Below, piece after piece: positions 42,684 through 51,193 of a DNA stretch of 64,000 nucleotides; within the stretch, counting starts at the first letter, position 1, and the number at the start of each line of letters is the position of its first letter. The position numbers were made by a program, and so were the translations under genes. This DNA is from JARRKU01 sp050288425. Lineage in GTDB: Bacteria; Desulfobacterota; Desulfobacteria; Desulfobacterales; Desulfosarcinaceae. The stretch covers positions 1 through 64,000 of the forward strand of contig JBNKDU010000002.1 of NCBI GenBank assembly GCA_050288425.1, written 5' to 3'. Below the pieces are notes generated by a model that had not been told where the DNA came from, did no database searches, and saw only the letters and a list, made by a program, of their open reading frames with translations.

Positions 42684-44228
42684 CTAATAGAAGATCAGGG
42701 TAATGATGACGAATGCCGGGATCAGAAAGGTCAGTGTGTATTTCAATATATAACCGAAAAAACTGGGCATGGGTGTTCCGGCCTCTTCCGCAATGGAGCG
42801 GACCATGAAATTCGGCGCATTGCCGATATAGCTGCATGCCCCGAAGAATACGGCTCCGGTGGAGACCGCTTTCAAATAGATACTGTTATCCGTCATCAGC
42901 AATGCCACGGCCTGGTTCTCGGGCACGCCGGCATATAAACTTCCCAGGGCGGTATTGAAAAATGCAAGATAGGTGGGGGCGTTGTCCAGGAAGCTGGAGA
43001 GTGCTCCGCAGATCCAGAAGTAGTGCACCGGATCTGTGAGTCGGTATATCAGGACGGCCAGTGCGCCTTCCGTCCCGGCCTTCAGGATGAGCAGGCAGGG
43101 GATCATCGTGATGAAGATGCCGATGAAGAGATAGGCGACCTCCTGGATGGGGAACCAGGTCAATTCGTTGTCCTGACGAATGGTGGTTCGAGTGGTGGCC
43201 AGGGAGAGGGCACCCATGAGGATGAGAAATACGTCGCGGACCCAGTCCTGGACGCCGCGAAGGATACCCAGGGTGTTCCATTCTCCCCAATCGACGCTGC
43301 CGCTGAGCAGGACGGCGCCTACGATGCCGGCCAGGAAGACAAAGTTGTGTGTTCCCTCCAAAGCCAGGCGGGTCGGTGTTTCCGCCGATGTCGGCGGCAA
43401 GGGCTTGTGGGCGGTCTTCGCCTCCCGGCAGAAAAAGTAGATATCGATGACAAAGAAAACTCCAAGCAACAAGCCGGCCGTACACAGCATGTGCGGGCCG
43501 ATTTTCATGGTCCAGAAGAAATCCACTCCCTGCAGGTAGCCCAAAAAGAGGGGCGGGTCTCCCAGCGGGGTAAGCGCACCACCGATGTTGGCTACCAGAA
43601 AAATGAAGAAAACCACCATAAAGGTTCGATTGCGCCGATGCTGGTTGGCTCGCAAAAAAGGACGGATCAGCAGCATCGACGCACCGGTGGTTCCCATCCA
43701 GGAGGCCAGCGCCGTTCCCGCGATCAGCATGCCCAGGTTGACAATGGGCGTGCCGCGCAACGTGCCCCGCAGCAGGATTCCCCCGGAGACCGTGTAAAGT
43801 GACCACAACAGGATGATGAACGGAACGTAGTCTGCCAGCAGAATGTGAAGAATTTCATGAAAGGCGGCCGTCCTGTAAGCGATGGTGAAAGGCACAGCCA
43901 GACACAAGGCCCAGGCGCCGCTGATCTTGCCGAAATGTCGATGCCAGAATTGAGGCGCCGCCAAGGGCCAGAGTGCGATGGAGAAAAGCATGCCGGCAAA
44001 GGGCAGACAGCTCCACAGCGGAAGATCACTTCCCAGGCTGTGACCGACCTGTCCCCCCTGCGCCGATCCATATCCGATGACTGTTTGCTGTTCGCCGTCA
44101 TGCAAGGCGGGTGCGCCGGTGGCCGCCGGGGCCGCAGCCGGCAAAAATGCAACCAAGGCAAGCCCGACGCAGATCAGCAACAATAGGAGGCGAAAGTAAT
44201 TCCGGGTGCGGCATGCGGAGCCGATCAT
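42684..44228 (-). CDS. NhaD-type sodium:proton antiporter (ion transporter superfamily)
   Basis: 514-residue membrane protein with an N-terminal signal-anchor and about 12 hydrophobic segments. It carries motifs of the NhaD/ArsB-like group: FIILLWSLYTVSGGILLRG, GTALASWMGTTGASMLLIRP, NIGGALTPLGDPPLFLGYLQ and LSSFLDNAPTYLAFFN. The family exchanges Na+ for protons in the inner membrane. It is divergent from the F0 ATP synthase operon with sodium-type c subunit, which supports a role in Na+ balance. The exact ion is inference. Confidence 0.85.
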   Translation of the reverse strand: MIGSACRTRNYFRLLLLLICVGLALVAFLPAAAPAATGAPALHDGEQQTVIGYGSAQGGQVGHSLGSDLPLWSCLPFAGMLFSIALWPLAAPQFWHRHFGKISGAWALCLAVPFTIAYRTAAFHEILHILLADYVPFIILLWSLYTVSGGILLRGTLRGTPIVNLGMLIAGTALASWMGTTGASMLLIRPFLRANQHRRNRTFMVVFFIFLVANIGGALTPLGDPPLFLGYLQGVDFFWTMKIGPHMLCTAGLLLGVFFVIDIYFFCREAKTAHKPLPPTSAETPTRLALEGTHNFVFLAGIVGAVLLSGSVDWGEWNTLGILRGVQDWVRDVFLILMGALSLATTRTTIRQDNELTWFPIQEVAYLFIGIFITMIPCLLILKAGTEGALAVLIYRLTDPVHYFWICGALSSFLDNAPTYLAFFNTALGSLYAGVPENQAVALLMTDNSIYLKAVSTGAVFFGACSYIGNAPNFMVRSIAEEAGTPMPSFFGYILKYTLTFLIPAFVIITLIFY

Positions 44229-44392
44229 GGCAATCTCCTGTTATCCCCAACGTTGCATAAAAAAGATGGCAAAAGGGCAAATAACCCTTATGAGCCTTGG
44301 ATCAAAGTCATATCTGGTGCTGATGTCAGCAATCAATCACCGGTTCACTGAAGGATCGGGTCTATTATATGCCATCTTTTTTCCCCTTCGGG

Positions 44393-44490
44393 AAAGCCGG
44401 AGGGCGTAAGTAACGGCGTTGCCAAGGGCTTGCAGTAGATTGACTACGGCTGCGCCCTTGGCGCCTTGGATCTGAAGCCCTCCGTCTTTT
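44393..44490. repeat. Long imperfect inverted-repeat element upstream of the atp operon
   Basis: Within the 709-base gap 44229-44937, which has no convincing gene. Outer arms AAAGCCGGAGGGC (44393-44405) and GCCCTCCGTCTTTT (44477-44490) pair with two mismatches. Inside, CCAAGGGC pairs with GCCCTTGG (44422-44429 / 44454-44461), extended by GGCG/CGCC, and the centre GCAGTAG-attga-CTAC closes the hairpin. The whole ~98 bases folds into one branched or extended stem. It may be a dispersed REP/MITE-like unit or a structured RNA. Confidence 0.55.
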
Positions 44491-44800
44491 GCAACATTGG
44501 GGTTATCGCTTCCCGGCAATTGGAGGGGCCCTTTCACGCTACCGAATCGACCATCGTTGGCTGATGTCGGGAAGACATCGGGTGAGACCTTTGTGTCGAT
44601 TCATGCACGCACCGATCATCTTGATGTGGTTTGTCAGGCCCTGGGGGATCAAAGTACGGATGGATCGATTCCGCTTGCCGCTGGGTGAAACTTGCCCTGG
44701 TAATTCGTCAAGAATCGTAATGAAAAAGAAAAGATAGGTCAAGTTGAAAAACCATATTCAGTCACTGTATCGGATTCGATAAATATTTACTTCACGTTCC

Positions 44801-44829
44801 TTGACAATGCGATCATCTTTATGTAACTC
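44801..44829 (+). promoter_or_regulatory. Possible promoter of the atp operon
   Basis: TTGACA (44801-44806), 17 bases, TAACTC (44824-44829). Good -35, poor -10. 109 bases before the first atp start. Confidence 0.35.
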
Positions 44830-44937
44830 TCCGCTGCTCAAGCTGGATTCATTCATACATTCAGCCCGATGATGCCGGCAGAAGGGAAACCATCGACGGC
44901 TAAGTTGAGCATTTACTGATGGATTGCCGGCTCCGAG

Positions 44938-45192
44938 GTGGGGAAATCTTCTTCCGAGATGTTGTTCGATTATAAAAAAATTAAAACCTGGGCTCCCCAC
45001 CTCCAGATCGTGATGCAGCTTGGGTTGACCATGGTCGGATGCATCGCTTTCTGTTTTTTTATCGGCCTGTATCTGGATCGTTGGCTGGGTACCAAGGGTA
45101 TACTGATTGCCATTTTTATCTTGCTCGGCGTAATCGGCGGTGGTATCACCGCCTATCGTCAGATCCAAGAGATCCTGGATAGTGAAAAATAA
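44938..45192 (+). CDS. AtpZ-like F0F1-ATPase accessory subunit
   Basis: Small membrane protein of 77-84 residues with two helices (VMQLGLTMVGCIAFCFFIGL and GILIAIFILLGVIGGGITAY) joined by a short loop YLDRWLGTK, the AtpZ/AtpI-like hairpin seen at the head of many atp operons. It is thought to help ion (Mg2+/Na+) handling or c-ring assembly. GTG 44938 and ATG 44959 are both possible; neither has a strong SD. The following gene starts inside its end. Confidence 0.8.
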   Translation: MGKSSSEMLFDYKKIKTWAPHLQIVMQLGLTMVGCIAFCFFIGLYLDRWLGTKGILIAIFILLGVIGGGITAYRQIQEILDSEK

Positions 45193-45655
45193 AACTTCTA
45201 CAGCCGGCAACGCCGCCATTTCAGACATGCGCCTAGAAGCCATTCAGCATGGTTCTCCTTCCGCCGGGACAGACCCCCGTCAACCCATTCGCCAGGCCCT
45301 GCGACGGCATTGCACCGCCGCCCTGATTCTGGCCATCGCCATCGGGGGGCCGATGATTCTCGCAGGCTATCGCCCCATGGGCAAGGGATTGATCCTGGGG
45401 TCCATTTTCAGCGTGATCAATTTCATCCTGATGGCAACGGCCCTGCCCATGCGATCCGGACTCGGCCCAGGCAAAACGTTTGTTTTTTCCCTTGGTTCCA
45501 TCTATTTCCGGTATGCCGTGATGGCCATGCCGCTGATCTGGGCGCTCAAGCGGGAATCCGTGGACGTATTCGCAGTCGCCGGCGGGCTGTTTATGGTTCA
45601 GGTCGCCATTCTCGGCGATCAACTATGGACCCGAATGCTCAATCCACTGAGGTAA
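45182..45655 (+). CDS. atpI: ATP synthase subunit I (AtpI-like membrane protein)
   Basis: About 157 residues with a polar N-terminus and four hydrophobic segments (ALILAIAIGGPMILAGYRPM, LILGSIFSVINFILMATALP, YFRYAVMAMPLIWALK, VFAVAGGLFMVQVAILG). Such proteins assist c-ring assembly in other systems. The GTG at 45182 overlaps atpZ by 11 bases; ATG 45227 is an alternative. It sits directly before atpB. Sequence is weakly conserved in the family, so position carries much of the assignment. Confidence 0.75.
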   Translation: MKNKTSTAGNAAISDMRLEAIQHGSPSAGTDPRQPIRQALRRHCTAALILAIAIGGPMILAGYRPMGKGLILGSIFSVINFILMATALPMRSGLGPGKTFVFSLGSIYFRYAVMAMPLIWALKRESVDVFAVAGGLFMVQVAILGDQLWTRMLNPLR

Positions 45656-45664
45656 AGAATCGAT

Positions 45665-46339
45665 ATGGGAAATCTTGGAGAGCTTCATCAACTCATTGTT
45701 TCCATGGCCGGATTGAAGCTGGTGTTCAATATCGAGCCCATTGTCATGAGCTGGATCGTCTTCGCCATCCTGATCCTTTTCGGTGTCATGGCCACCCGGA
45801 ATCGCAATATCATCCCCCAGCGACTGCAGATCGTCGGTGAGATGATCGTGGGACAGTTCTACCAGCTCACCGAAGATGCCATGGACAAGCAACAGGCGGA
45901 AAAATACGGTCCTCTGATCTGCTCCCTTTTTCTTTTTCTGGCCTTTTCCAACTGGCTCGGGATCATTCCACATCTCGAAGAACCCACCAAAGACCTGAAC
46001 ACCCCCTTGAGCCTCGGGCTCATGGGTTTCGTGCTGGCACACTACGCCGGCATCAAATCGAAAGGGTTCAAAGAGTATGCCCGCGAATATTTCCAGCCCA
46101 TGTTTTTGATGATGCCGCTGAACGTCATCGGTGAGCTGGCCAAAATCGTATCCATTTCATTTCGTCTTTTCGGCAATATCATGGGCGGTTCCATCATTAT
46201 CCTGGTGGTATCGCATTTGACCTACAGCCTGGTATTGCCTCCGTTTCTCAATGCATTCTTCGGCCTGTTCGTGGGCACCATCCAGGCGTTCGTGTTCACC
46301 ATGCTGACCATCGTCTATATTTCGGTACAGATCAAATAG
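45665..46339 (+). CDS. atpB: F0F1 ATP synthase subunit a
   Basis: Stator membrane subunit that forms the ion half-channels. 224 residues with about five helices. The essential Arg is in SISFRLFGNIMGG, followed by the conserved C-terminal LVVSHLTYSLVLPPFLNAFF and GTIQAFVFTMLTIVYISVQI. Starts 9 bases after atpI. Confidence 0.96.
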   Translation: MGNLGELHQLIVSMAGLKLVFNIEPIVMSWIVFAILILFGVMATRNRNIIPQRLQIVGEMIVGQFYQLTEDAMDKQQAEKYGPLICSLFLFLAFSNWLGIIPHLEEPTKDLNTPLSLGLMGFVLAHYAGIKSKGFKEYAREYFQPMFLMMPLNVIGELAKIVSISFRLFGNIMGGSIIILVVSHLTYSLVLPPFLNAFFGLFVGTIQAFVFTMLTIVYISVQIK

Positions 46340-46359
46340 GAGATCAAAAGGAGGACAAA

Positions 46360-46608
46360 ATGGCAATCGAAGGAATTGATTTGGTAAAAGCAGCGGCGTT
46401 TCTGGGAGCAGGAATCTCCATGGGATTGGGAGCCATCGGACCGGGGGTGGGTGAAGGCATGGCCGCAGCCAAGGCCTGTGAGGCCATCGGGCGCAACCCC
46501 AAAGAGGCCGGCCTGTTGACCCGTACGATGCTGGTGGGACAAGCCGTCTCGGAATCGACCGGTATCTATGCCCTGGTAATCGCCTTGTTGCTGCTGTTCG
46601 TCGTCTAA
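46360..46608 (+). CDS. atpE: F0F1 ATP synthase subunit c with two-carboxylate Na+-type site
   Basis: 82-residue hairpin forming the rotor ring. Helix 1 has GPGVGEGMAAAKA with Glu32, and helix 2 has GQAVSESTGIYALV with the ion-binding Glu65. The residues lining the site are E32, V63, E65, S66, T67 and Y70. S66/T67/Y70 and V63 are the sodium-coordination set known from Ilyobacter tartaricus, where position 32 is Gln; Glu at 32 gives the two-carboxylate variant described for Fusobacterium nucleatum. So this ring very likely accepts Na+. SD GGAG upstream; 20 bases after atpB. Confidence 0.96.
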   Translation: MAIEGIDLVKAAAFLGAGISMGLGAIGPGVGEGMAAAKACEAIGRNPKEAGLLTRTMLVGQAVSESTGIYALVIALLLLFVV

Positions 46609-46627
46609 CCATGAAGGTGGGTTCTCC

Positions 46628-47083
46628 ATGGAAGTCGTTCAAAATATTGCCTTAATCAGCATCAATGCCACCATGGTGGTCCAATTGGTATCCTTTCTGA
46701 TCTTCATGGCGGTCTTTAACCGGATCATGATCCGTCCCCTGCGCGCGATCATGAACGAAAGACGGTCCGTCATTCAGAAGGTGGGGGATGACCTGACAGC
46801 GGCCGGCGAGGCCTTCGACCAGATTGCCGACCAGATAGAGCGCCAGGAGGCCGATGCTCGCAGCGCGGCCTTAAAGATTCGGGACAAGGTCGAAAACGAA
46901 GGCCGCCAATCGGTAGCCGATTTGCTGGGCCGCACCCGGGAAGAAATCTCTGGCCTGCAGTCTGCAGCCCAGTCGGAGACCCTCCGCAAACTTGCGGAGG
47001 CCCGTGAAAACATTCAGTCCGAAGCGGAATTGATCGCCGACCGAATGATTACCGCCTTGCTGGGTACCGGGAGGGTAGCGTGA
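46628..47083 (+). CDS. atpF: F0F1 ATP synthase subunit b' (first b-type subunit)
   Basis: 151-residue peripheral-stalk protein: one N-terminal membrane helix (INATMVVQLVSFLIFMAVFN) and a long charged coiled coil (ERRSVIQKVGDDLTAAGEAF onward). It pairs with the following b subunit, as in organisms that have heterodimeric stalks. Start 19 bases after atpE. Overlaps the next gene by 4 bases. Confidence 0.88.
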   Translation: MEVVQNIALISINATMVVQLVSFLIFMAVFNRIMIRPLRAIMNERRSVIQKVGDDLTAAGEAFDQIADQIERQEADARSAALKIRDKVENEGRQSVADLLGRTREEISGLQSAAQSETLRKLAEARENIQSEAELIADRMITALLGTGRVA

Positions 47084-47700
47084 GATCCAAGGTTTCTGTT
47101 TGGCTTACTTATAGCGCAGTGTCGGTAGTGGTGTTGTCCGCCAGCCTGTGGGCTGCCGATGCATGGGCATTGGCCCATGAGGGTGCACCCGCGACGGTTT
47201 TTGGGACGGGGCTCCATCGCTCGATCTGGGATCTGGCCCTGAAATATATCAATTTCATCATCCTGGTGGTCGTGATCGTGAAATACGCCCGTGAACCGCT
47301 CAAGGATTTCCTCATGGGCGAGCGAACGAAAACCGCCCGAACCATCGAACAGGCGGAGGAGAAAAAGCGCCTGGCTGAAGAGAAATTACGAGAAGGCCAG
47401 GAGCAGTTGCAGATCAGCGAAGACCGGTTGGCGCAGATTCAGGAGCGCATCGTCACAGAAGGCGAGCGGCGCAAAGAGCAGATGATTGCCGACGCGCAGG
47501 AGGAGAGCCGGCTGATGATGACGGCCGCGCAGAATCGGATAGAAGGCCAGATCCGGGAGGCATATGAAACCATTCGTGGCGAATTGATCGATTTGGCCTA
47601 TGAGAGCGCGCTGGCCCGATTGCCGGGTATTGTGACCGCCACGGATCAACAGGACCTGGTCCGCGCCTGGTTGGATGAGGCCCAGGCCTTGGCCGGATAA
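47080..47700 (+). CDS. atpF: F0F1 ATP synthase subunit b (second b-type subunit)
   Basis: 206 residues. A signal-like hydrophobic start (WLTYSAVSVVVLSASLWAAD) precedes a second membrane helix (DLALKYINFIILVVVIVKYA) and a long coiled coil. The extra N-terminal segment makes it longer than E. coli b (156). GTG start overlaps the b' stop by 4 bases (GTGA). It is the last gene of this operon: no atpH, A, G, D or C follows. The next gene is murJ on the other strand. Confidence 0.88.
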   Translation: MRSKVSVWLTYSAVSVVVLSASLWAADAWALAHEGAPATVFGTGLHRSIWDLALKYINFIILVVVIVKYAREPLKDFLMGERTKTARTIEQAEEKKRLAEEKLREGQEQLQISEDRLAQIQERIVTEGERRKEQMIADAQEESRLMMTAAQNRIEGQIREAYETIRGELIDLAYESALARLPGIVTATDQQDLVRAWLDEAQALAG

Positions 47701-47805
47701 AGGCTTCAATAGCCAGGACGAGAGCCCCTGAAGGCCCTTTCCGCAATCCCCTCCTGCCCTATATTTTCTCCCATCCCATCGTCGACAGACTCGTGACGCC
47801 GGTTC

Positions 47806-49374
47806 TCAAGCCCGCAACAGGCGGTCCGACAGCCGGCGTCCAATATAAAGGATGGCCTCCACCTTGAACAGCCAGCCCCACAGGGCTGTCAGGACGACGA
47901 ACAATACTCCGACGGCAATCATGACGCCGACATCCGTGAGCGTGCCGGCTGCCCCGATCCACAGGCGCAAGTACCGGTGGACACACCACAGCAGCCCGCC
48001 GATGGGTAAGGTCGCCATGAGGTGGTGACCGTAGGAGCGATAAACGGCTCCAGCGGACTTGTTTTCGCTGTATCGGTTCCAGATGGCAAACAAGATCCAC
48101 ACTTGCAGCAAGGCGGAGATCGAAATCGCCAGCCCGACACCGGGAACTCCCATCAGACGCATTCCCAGCCAATACAGGGGCAGGCTCAACCCCACCGCCA
48201 GCGTACCATAGATGGCCGGCAGCAGGGTATTCTGCATGGCGTAGAATCCTCGATTGACCACCGTCTGGGCGGCAAACGCCACCGTTCCCGGTAGCAGACC
48301 GGTCAGGGCCAGCGCCGTCATCTTCGTATCTCCGACTCCGAAACGTCCCCTTTCAAAAAGCAATCGTACGATCTCATGGCGCATCACAAAAACCCATGCC
48401 GATACCGGCAGGACCAACGCCAGGTATCGCAAGGCCAGGTTGAACAACCGGTTGAGGTCATCCATTTTTTTTTGAGCCGCCATGCGGGCCATGTCCGGGT
48501 AGGACGCCACGCCGATGGCCTGGCCGAAAAAGCCCACCAGCAACATCATGATCCGAAGGGCGTAGTCGAGCCAGGCGATGGCGCCTTCCGGCAGAAAGCT
48601 GCCGAAGAGCTTGGAGAATATTTCGGTGGAGAAGATCATGGTCAAACCCAGCATCAGCGGCAGGGTCAGGAAAATATAGCGCCGCAGATCCGGATGGTTC
48701 CAGGTCCAGTCGGGTCGATAGTGCAGACCGGTTTTCCAGACACCCAACAGCTGAATACCGAAATTGCCCAATATGGCGCCTCCCAGCGCTCCCCAGGCAA
48801 ATCCCACGACCCCGATGCGGGAACCCATGAGCCAGCCCCCCGCGATGATTCCCAAGTTGTAAACGATGGGTGCCAGGGCCGGGATAAAAAACTGCCGCCG
48901 GGCGAACTGGACGGCCATCAACATCCCCCCGACAAAGAAGAAGAGTTGGGCGGGCAGTGTAATGCGCGTCATATGTACGGCCAGGGCCAGAAATTGGGGA
49001 TCGTCGCGCCCGGGTGCCAGCAGCGGCACGAGCCGGGGCGCCAACAGCATGGCACCGGCCACCAGGAGCGCCATCAGTGCGCCGAACAGGGTGAGGATAA
49101 TGGAGAAGATCCGCCAGCCTCCGTCCTCGTCATCCAGGGCCAGATACCCGGCAAAGATCGGGATGAAGGTCACCGACATGAACCCGCTGGCCAGGATGTG
49201 ATTGAGGATTTCCGGCAGAATGAAACCCACGCGGTAGGCGTCAACGGCCGCATCGGCGCCAGCCACGGCGGCGATGGCCATCTCCCTGAAAACGCCTGCC
49301 ACCCGGCTTAGGAAGATGCTGCCCATCATGATCAGGGCGGCCAGGCCGACGGTTTGTTGAGTGCGCTGGTGCAT
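47806..49374 (-). CDS. murJ: Lipid II flippase MurJ
   Basis: MOP-superfamily flippase moving lipid II across the inner membrane for peptidoglycan synthesis. 522 residues, about 14 hydrophobic segments, with the MviN/MurJ pattern (FLSRVAGVFREMAIAAVAGA, DAYRVGFILPEILNHILASG, VASYPDMARMAAQKKMDDLN). ATG 49374 with GGGAG six bases upstream. Monocistronic and convergent with the atp operon. Confidence 0.95.
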   Translation of the reverse strand: MHQRTQQTVGLAALIMMGSIFLSRVAGVFREMAIAAVAGADAAVDAYRVGFILPEILNHILASGFMSVTFIPIFAGYLALDDEDGGWRIFSIILTLFGALMALLVAGAMLLAPRLVPLLAPGRDDPQFLALAVHMTRITLPAQLFFFVGGMLMAVQFARRQFFIPALAPIVYNLGIIAGGWLMGSRIGVVGFAWGALGGAILGNFGIQLLGVWKTGLHYRPDWTWNHPDLRRYIFLTLPLMLGLTMIFSTEIFSKLFGSFLPEGAIAWLDYALRIMMLLVGFFGQAIGVASYPDMARMAAQKKMDDLNRLFNLALRYLALVLPVSAWVFVMRHEIVRLLFERGRFGVGDTKMTALALTGLLPGTVAFAAQTVVNRGFYAMQNTLLPAIYGTLAVGLSLPLYWLGMRLMGVPGVGLAISISALLQVWILFAIWNRYSENKSAGAVYRSYGHHLMATLPIGGLLWCVHRYLRLWIGAAGTLTDVGVMIAVGVLFVVLTALWGWLFKVEAILYIGRRLSDRLLRA

Positions 49375-49636
49375 GGATACTCCCGGTTGCGGTTGCGGGT
49401 ATTTAGCGTCAAATGGCGACCGGACGCAAGGCTATTCCTGGTGGCGCCGACCGGTCTTTTGACAATCTATGTCATTTTTTTTTGCATTTTGCGTCAGATA
49501 ATTGGTGACGGCCGGCCGAGACCGGTATGGGATCGCGGGATGAATCGAGGAACGAAGCGATGGATACATTCATTTCACCGGTCTCTTCCGACAGCAGCGG
49601 CGATCGCTCAAGACCGTCGTTTCATAAGTCAACCCC

Positions 49637-49652
49637 TGGCTTGTTTTTTGCA
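49637..49652 (+). promoter_or_regulatory. Sigma-54 (-24/-12) promoter
   Basis: TGGCTTGTTTTTTGCA: GG and GC are exactly 10 bases apart, and it matches TGGCACG-N4-TTGCA at all but two positions. It lies 72 bases upstream of the exported orphan gene at 49724, in a 349-base gap that holds no other gene. Confidence 0.72.
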
Positions 49653-49723
49653 AATTTAAGAATCGAAACGGTTTGGGCCCTGGGCCTGAACAAATTCTTG
49701 AGCCCGAGACCGGGATTTGCATC

Positions 49724-50860
49724 ATGACACGAACCTTTACACGCTTGATTTTAACTATACTGGCGGGCACTTTGCTTCAGCTCCACACCGGTGATCTGTT
49801 GGCCGCCAATCCTGCGCCACGTTCTCCGGATTATGCCAGACTGCTGGATTATATTGCGATTCAGGATCTACAAGGACCACTGGTGGCATTCGGCGAAGAT
49901 GAAGAGGAATTCGATCGCCAACGCAACCGGGAAAATATCGATTTTCTGAATCACCACAAAGAATTACTGGAAAACATTCAGTCGCGCTTGCAAAACGAAA
50001 GCCTCAACTGGCGACTGGGAGCGTCCTTCAAGAGATTGCTGGTCGTTCCGGAAAATCGGCAAGGCTATGCCCGGTTATTCGAACAATACTGCCGTGAATC
50101 CATAGACTATCTGCTTGCGCGGGTTCATATGCCCAATCCATACTCCGCCATCACCACATTTCACGGAACCTTGCCCCAGCCCCGGCAAGGGACCGATGGG
50201 GGCGTGACGGCCTATCTGGTCCATAACATCGCCAACGAGTATATCGAAGAGTATCTCTTTTTCAAACAGGCCGACGATCCCCGGAAGGTCCGCATCAAGT
50301 TGAGCAATCGCGAATTCGACAGCAAGATCGGCTCCTACACGTCAAAGCTGAAAATCGGCGAAAACAGCCAATACAAGTTCATCCGTGAATCCTATACCTT
50401 GTGGCAAAACAGTGCCGACATACCATTCAATGTGTTTATTGTTCCCATTGAGGAGACATTGCATATTCTCCTGCGGCCATCCACCGAAGCGGCCATGCAA
50501 TCCGAACTGGAGGACATCGAACCCACCAGGTTGGAGCAGGTGCAGGCGGTGATTAATCAATGGATGGCGGTGGAGGAAGCCATTGTCGGCGGCGTGGTCC
50601 ACCAGGTCATGCCCGATTTGATGTCGCATTTTATCGGCAAACGGGCGGAGGATCTCCTGGCGGATGCAATGGATGCCAGGAACGCCCACACACAATACCG
50701 CCTTCTCGACAACGGCATCCATCTTGTACAGGCGATGGGAGAGGAAGCCTCCCTGACCTTGTACCGCCAGGATCCGGAAAAATTCAGGAACTTGATGACC
50801 CAGGGCTCATTACCGGTCGCCTCCGTGGAAAAATCTACGGTTTCTTTCCCCATGAACTGA
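49724..50860 (+). CDS. Exported protein of unknown function, sigma-54 promoter
   Basis: A 378-residue protein with a signal peptide (LILTILAGTLLQLHTGDLLA, cleavage near LAA-NPAP), predicted soluble and periplasmic. I do not recognise the family. Visible are a Glu/Asp-rich N-terminal segment (AFGEDEEEFDRQRNRENIDF), an Arg-rich middle, and two conserved-looking acidic/His patches (VPIEETLHILLRP and VEEAIVGGVVHQVMPDLMSH) that could bind metal, though no HExxH is present. ATG 49724 lies 72 bases after the sigma-54 promoter. Monocistronic; the next gene is 333 bases away. Confidence 0.7.
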   Translation: MTRTFTRLILTILAGTLLQLHTGDLLAANPAPRSPDYARLLDYIAIQDLQGPLVAFGEDEEEFDRQRNRENIDFLNHHKELLENIQSRLQNESLNWRLGASFKRLLVVPENRQGYARLFEQYCRESIDYLLARVHMPNPYSAITTFHGTLPQPRQGTDGGVTAYLVHNIANEYIEEYLFFKQADDPRKVRIKLSNREFDSKIGSYTSKLKIGENSQYKFIRESYTLWQNSADIPFNVFIVPIEETLHILLRPSTEAAMQSELEDIEPTRLEQVQAVINQWMAVEEAIVGGVVHQVMPDLMSHFIGKRAEDLLADAMDARNAHTQYRLLDNGIHLVQAMGEEASLTLYRQDPEKFRNLMTQGSLPVASVEKSTVSFPMN

Positions 50861-51193
50861 CCCATCTTTCCCGAGATCAGGGCCACCTCCTGGAAGCGGC
50901 CGACGGTCCAGTGCCTCCCAGGACCGTGCAATCGACCATCTGCTTGACTTTGCATGGATAATCAGTGTATCGATGGATCACGTCACCGGTCCGAGGCTAG
51001 TTTTGTAAGCGACGGGACTGATGGTATGCGACCCGATACCTGGATGGTGATTCAAAGCCATTGTGACCGGCCAATCATACCTCAAGTGCCGTTGAATACC
51101 CATTGACGGATCATAGAACCCGATTGTCCGGGTTTATCCATTTACAGCCATCGATATATCGATACAGGCGAATCCCACACAGAGGGAGAGACT
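50861..51193 (+). other. 333-base gap before the cyclase-FHA gene
   Basis: No open frame here has an SD or coding look. A short ACCCG ... CGGGT hairpin lies near 51118-51137, and GGGAGA (SD of the next gene) ends the gap. No clear promoter found. Confidence 0.4.

Noticed and set aside
44206..44737. Two short plus-strand frames upstream of the atp operon
   Set aside because: They run through the inverted-repeat element, lack SD sequences and look non-coding.
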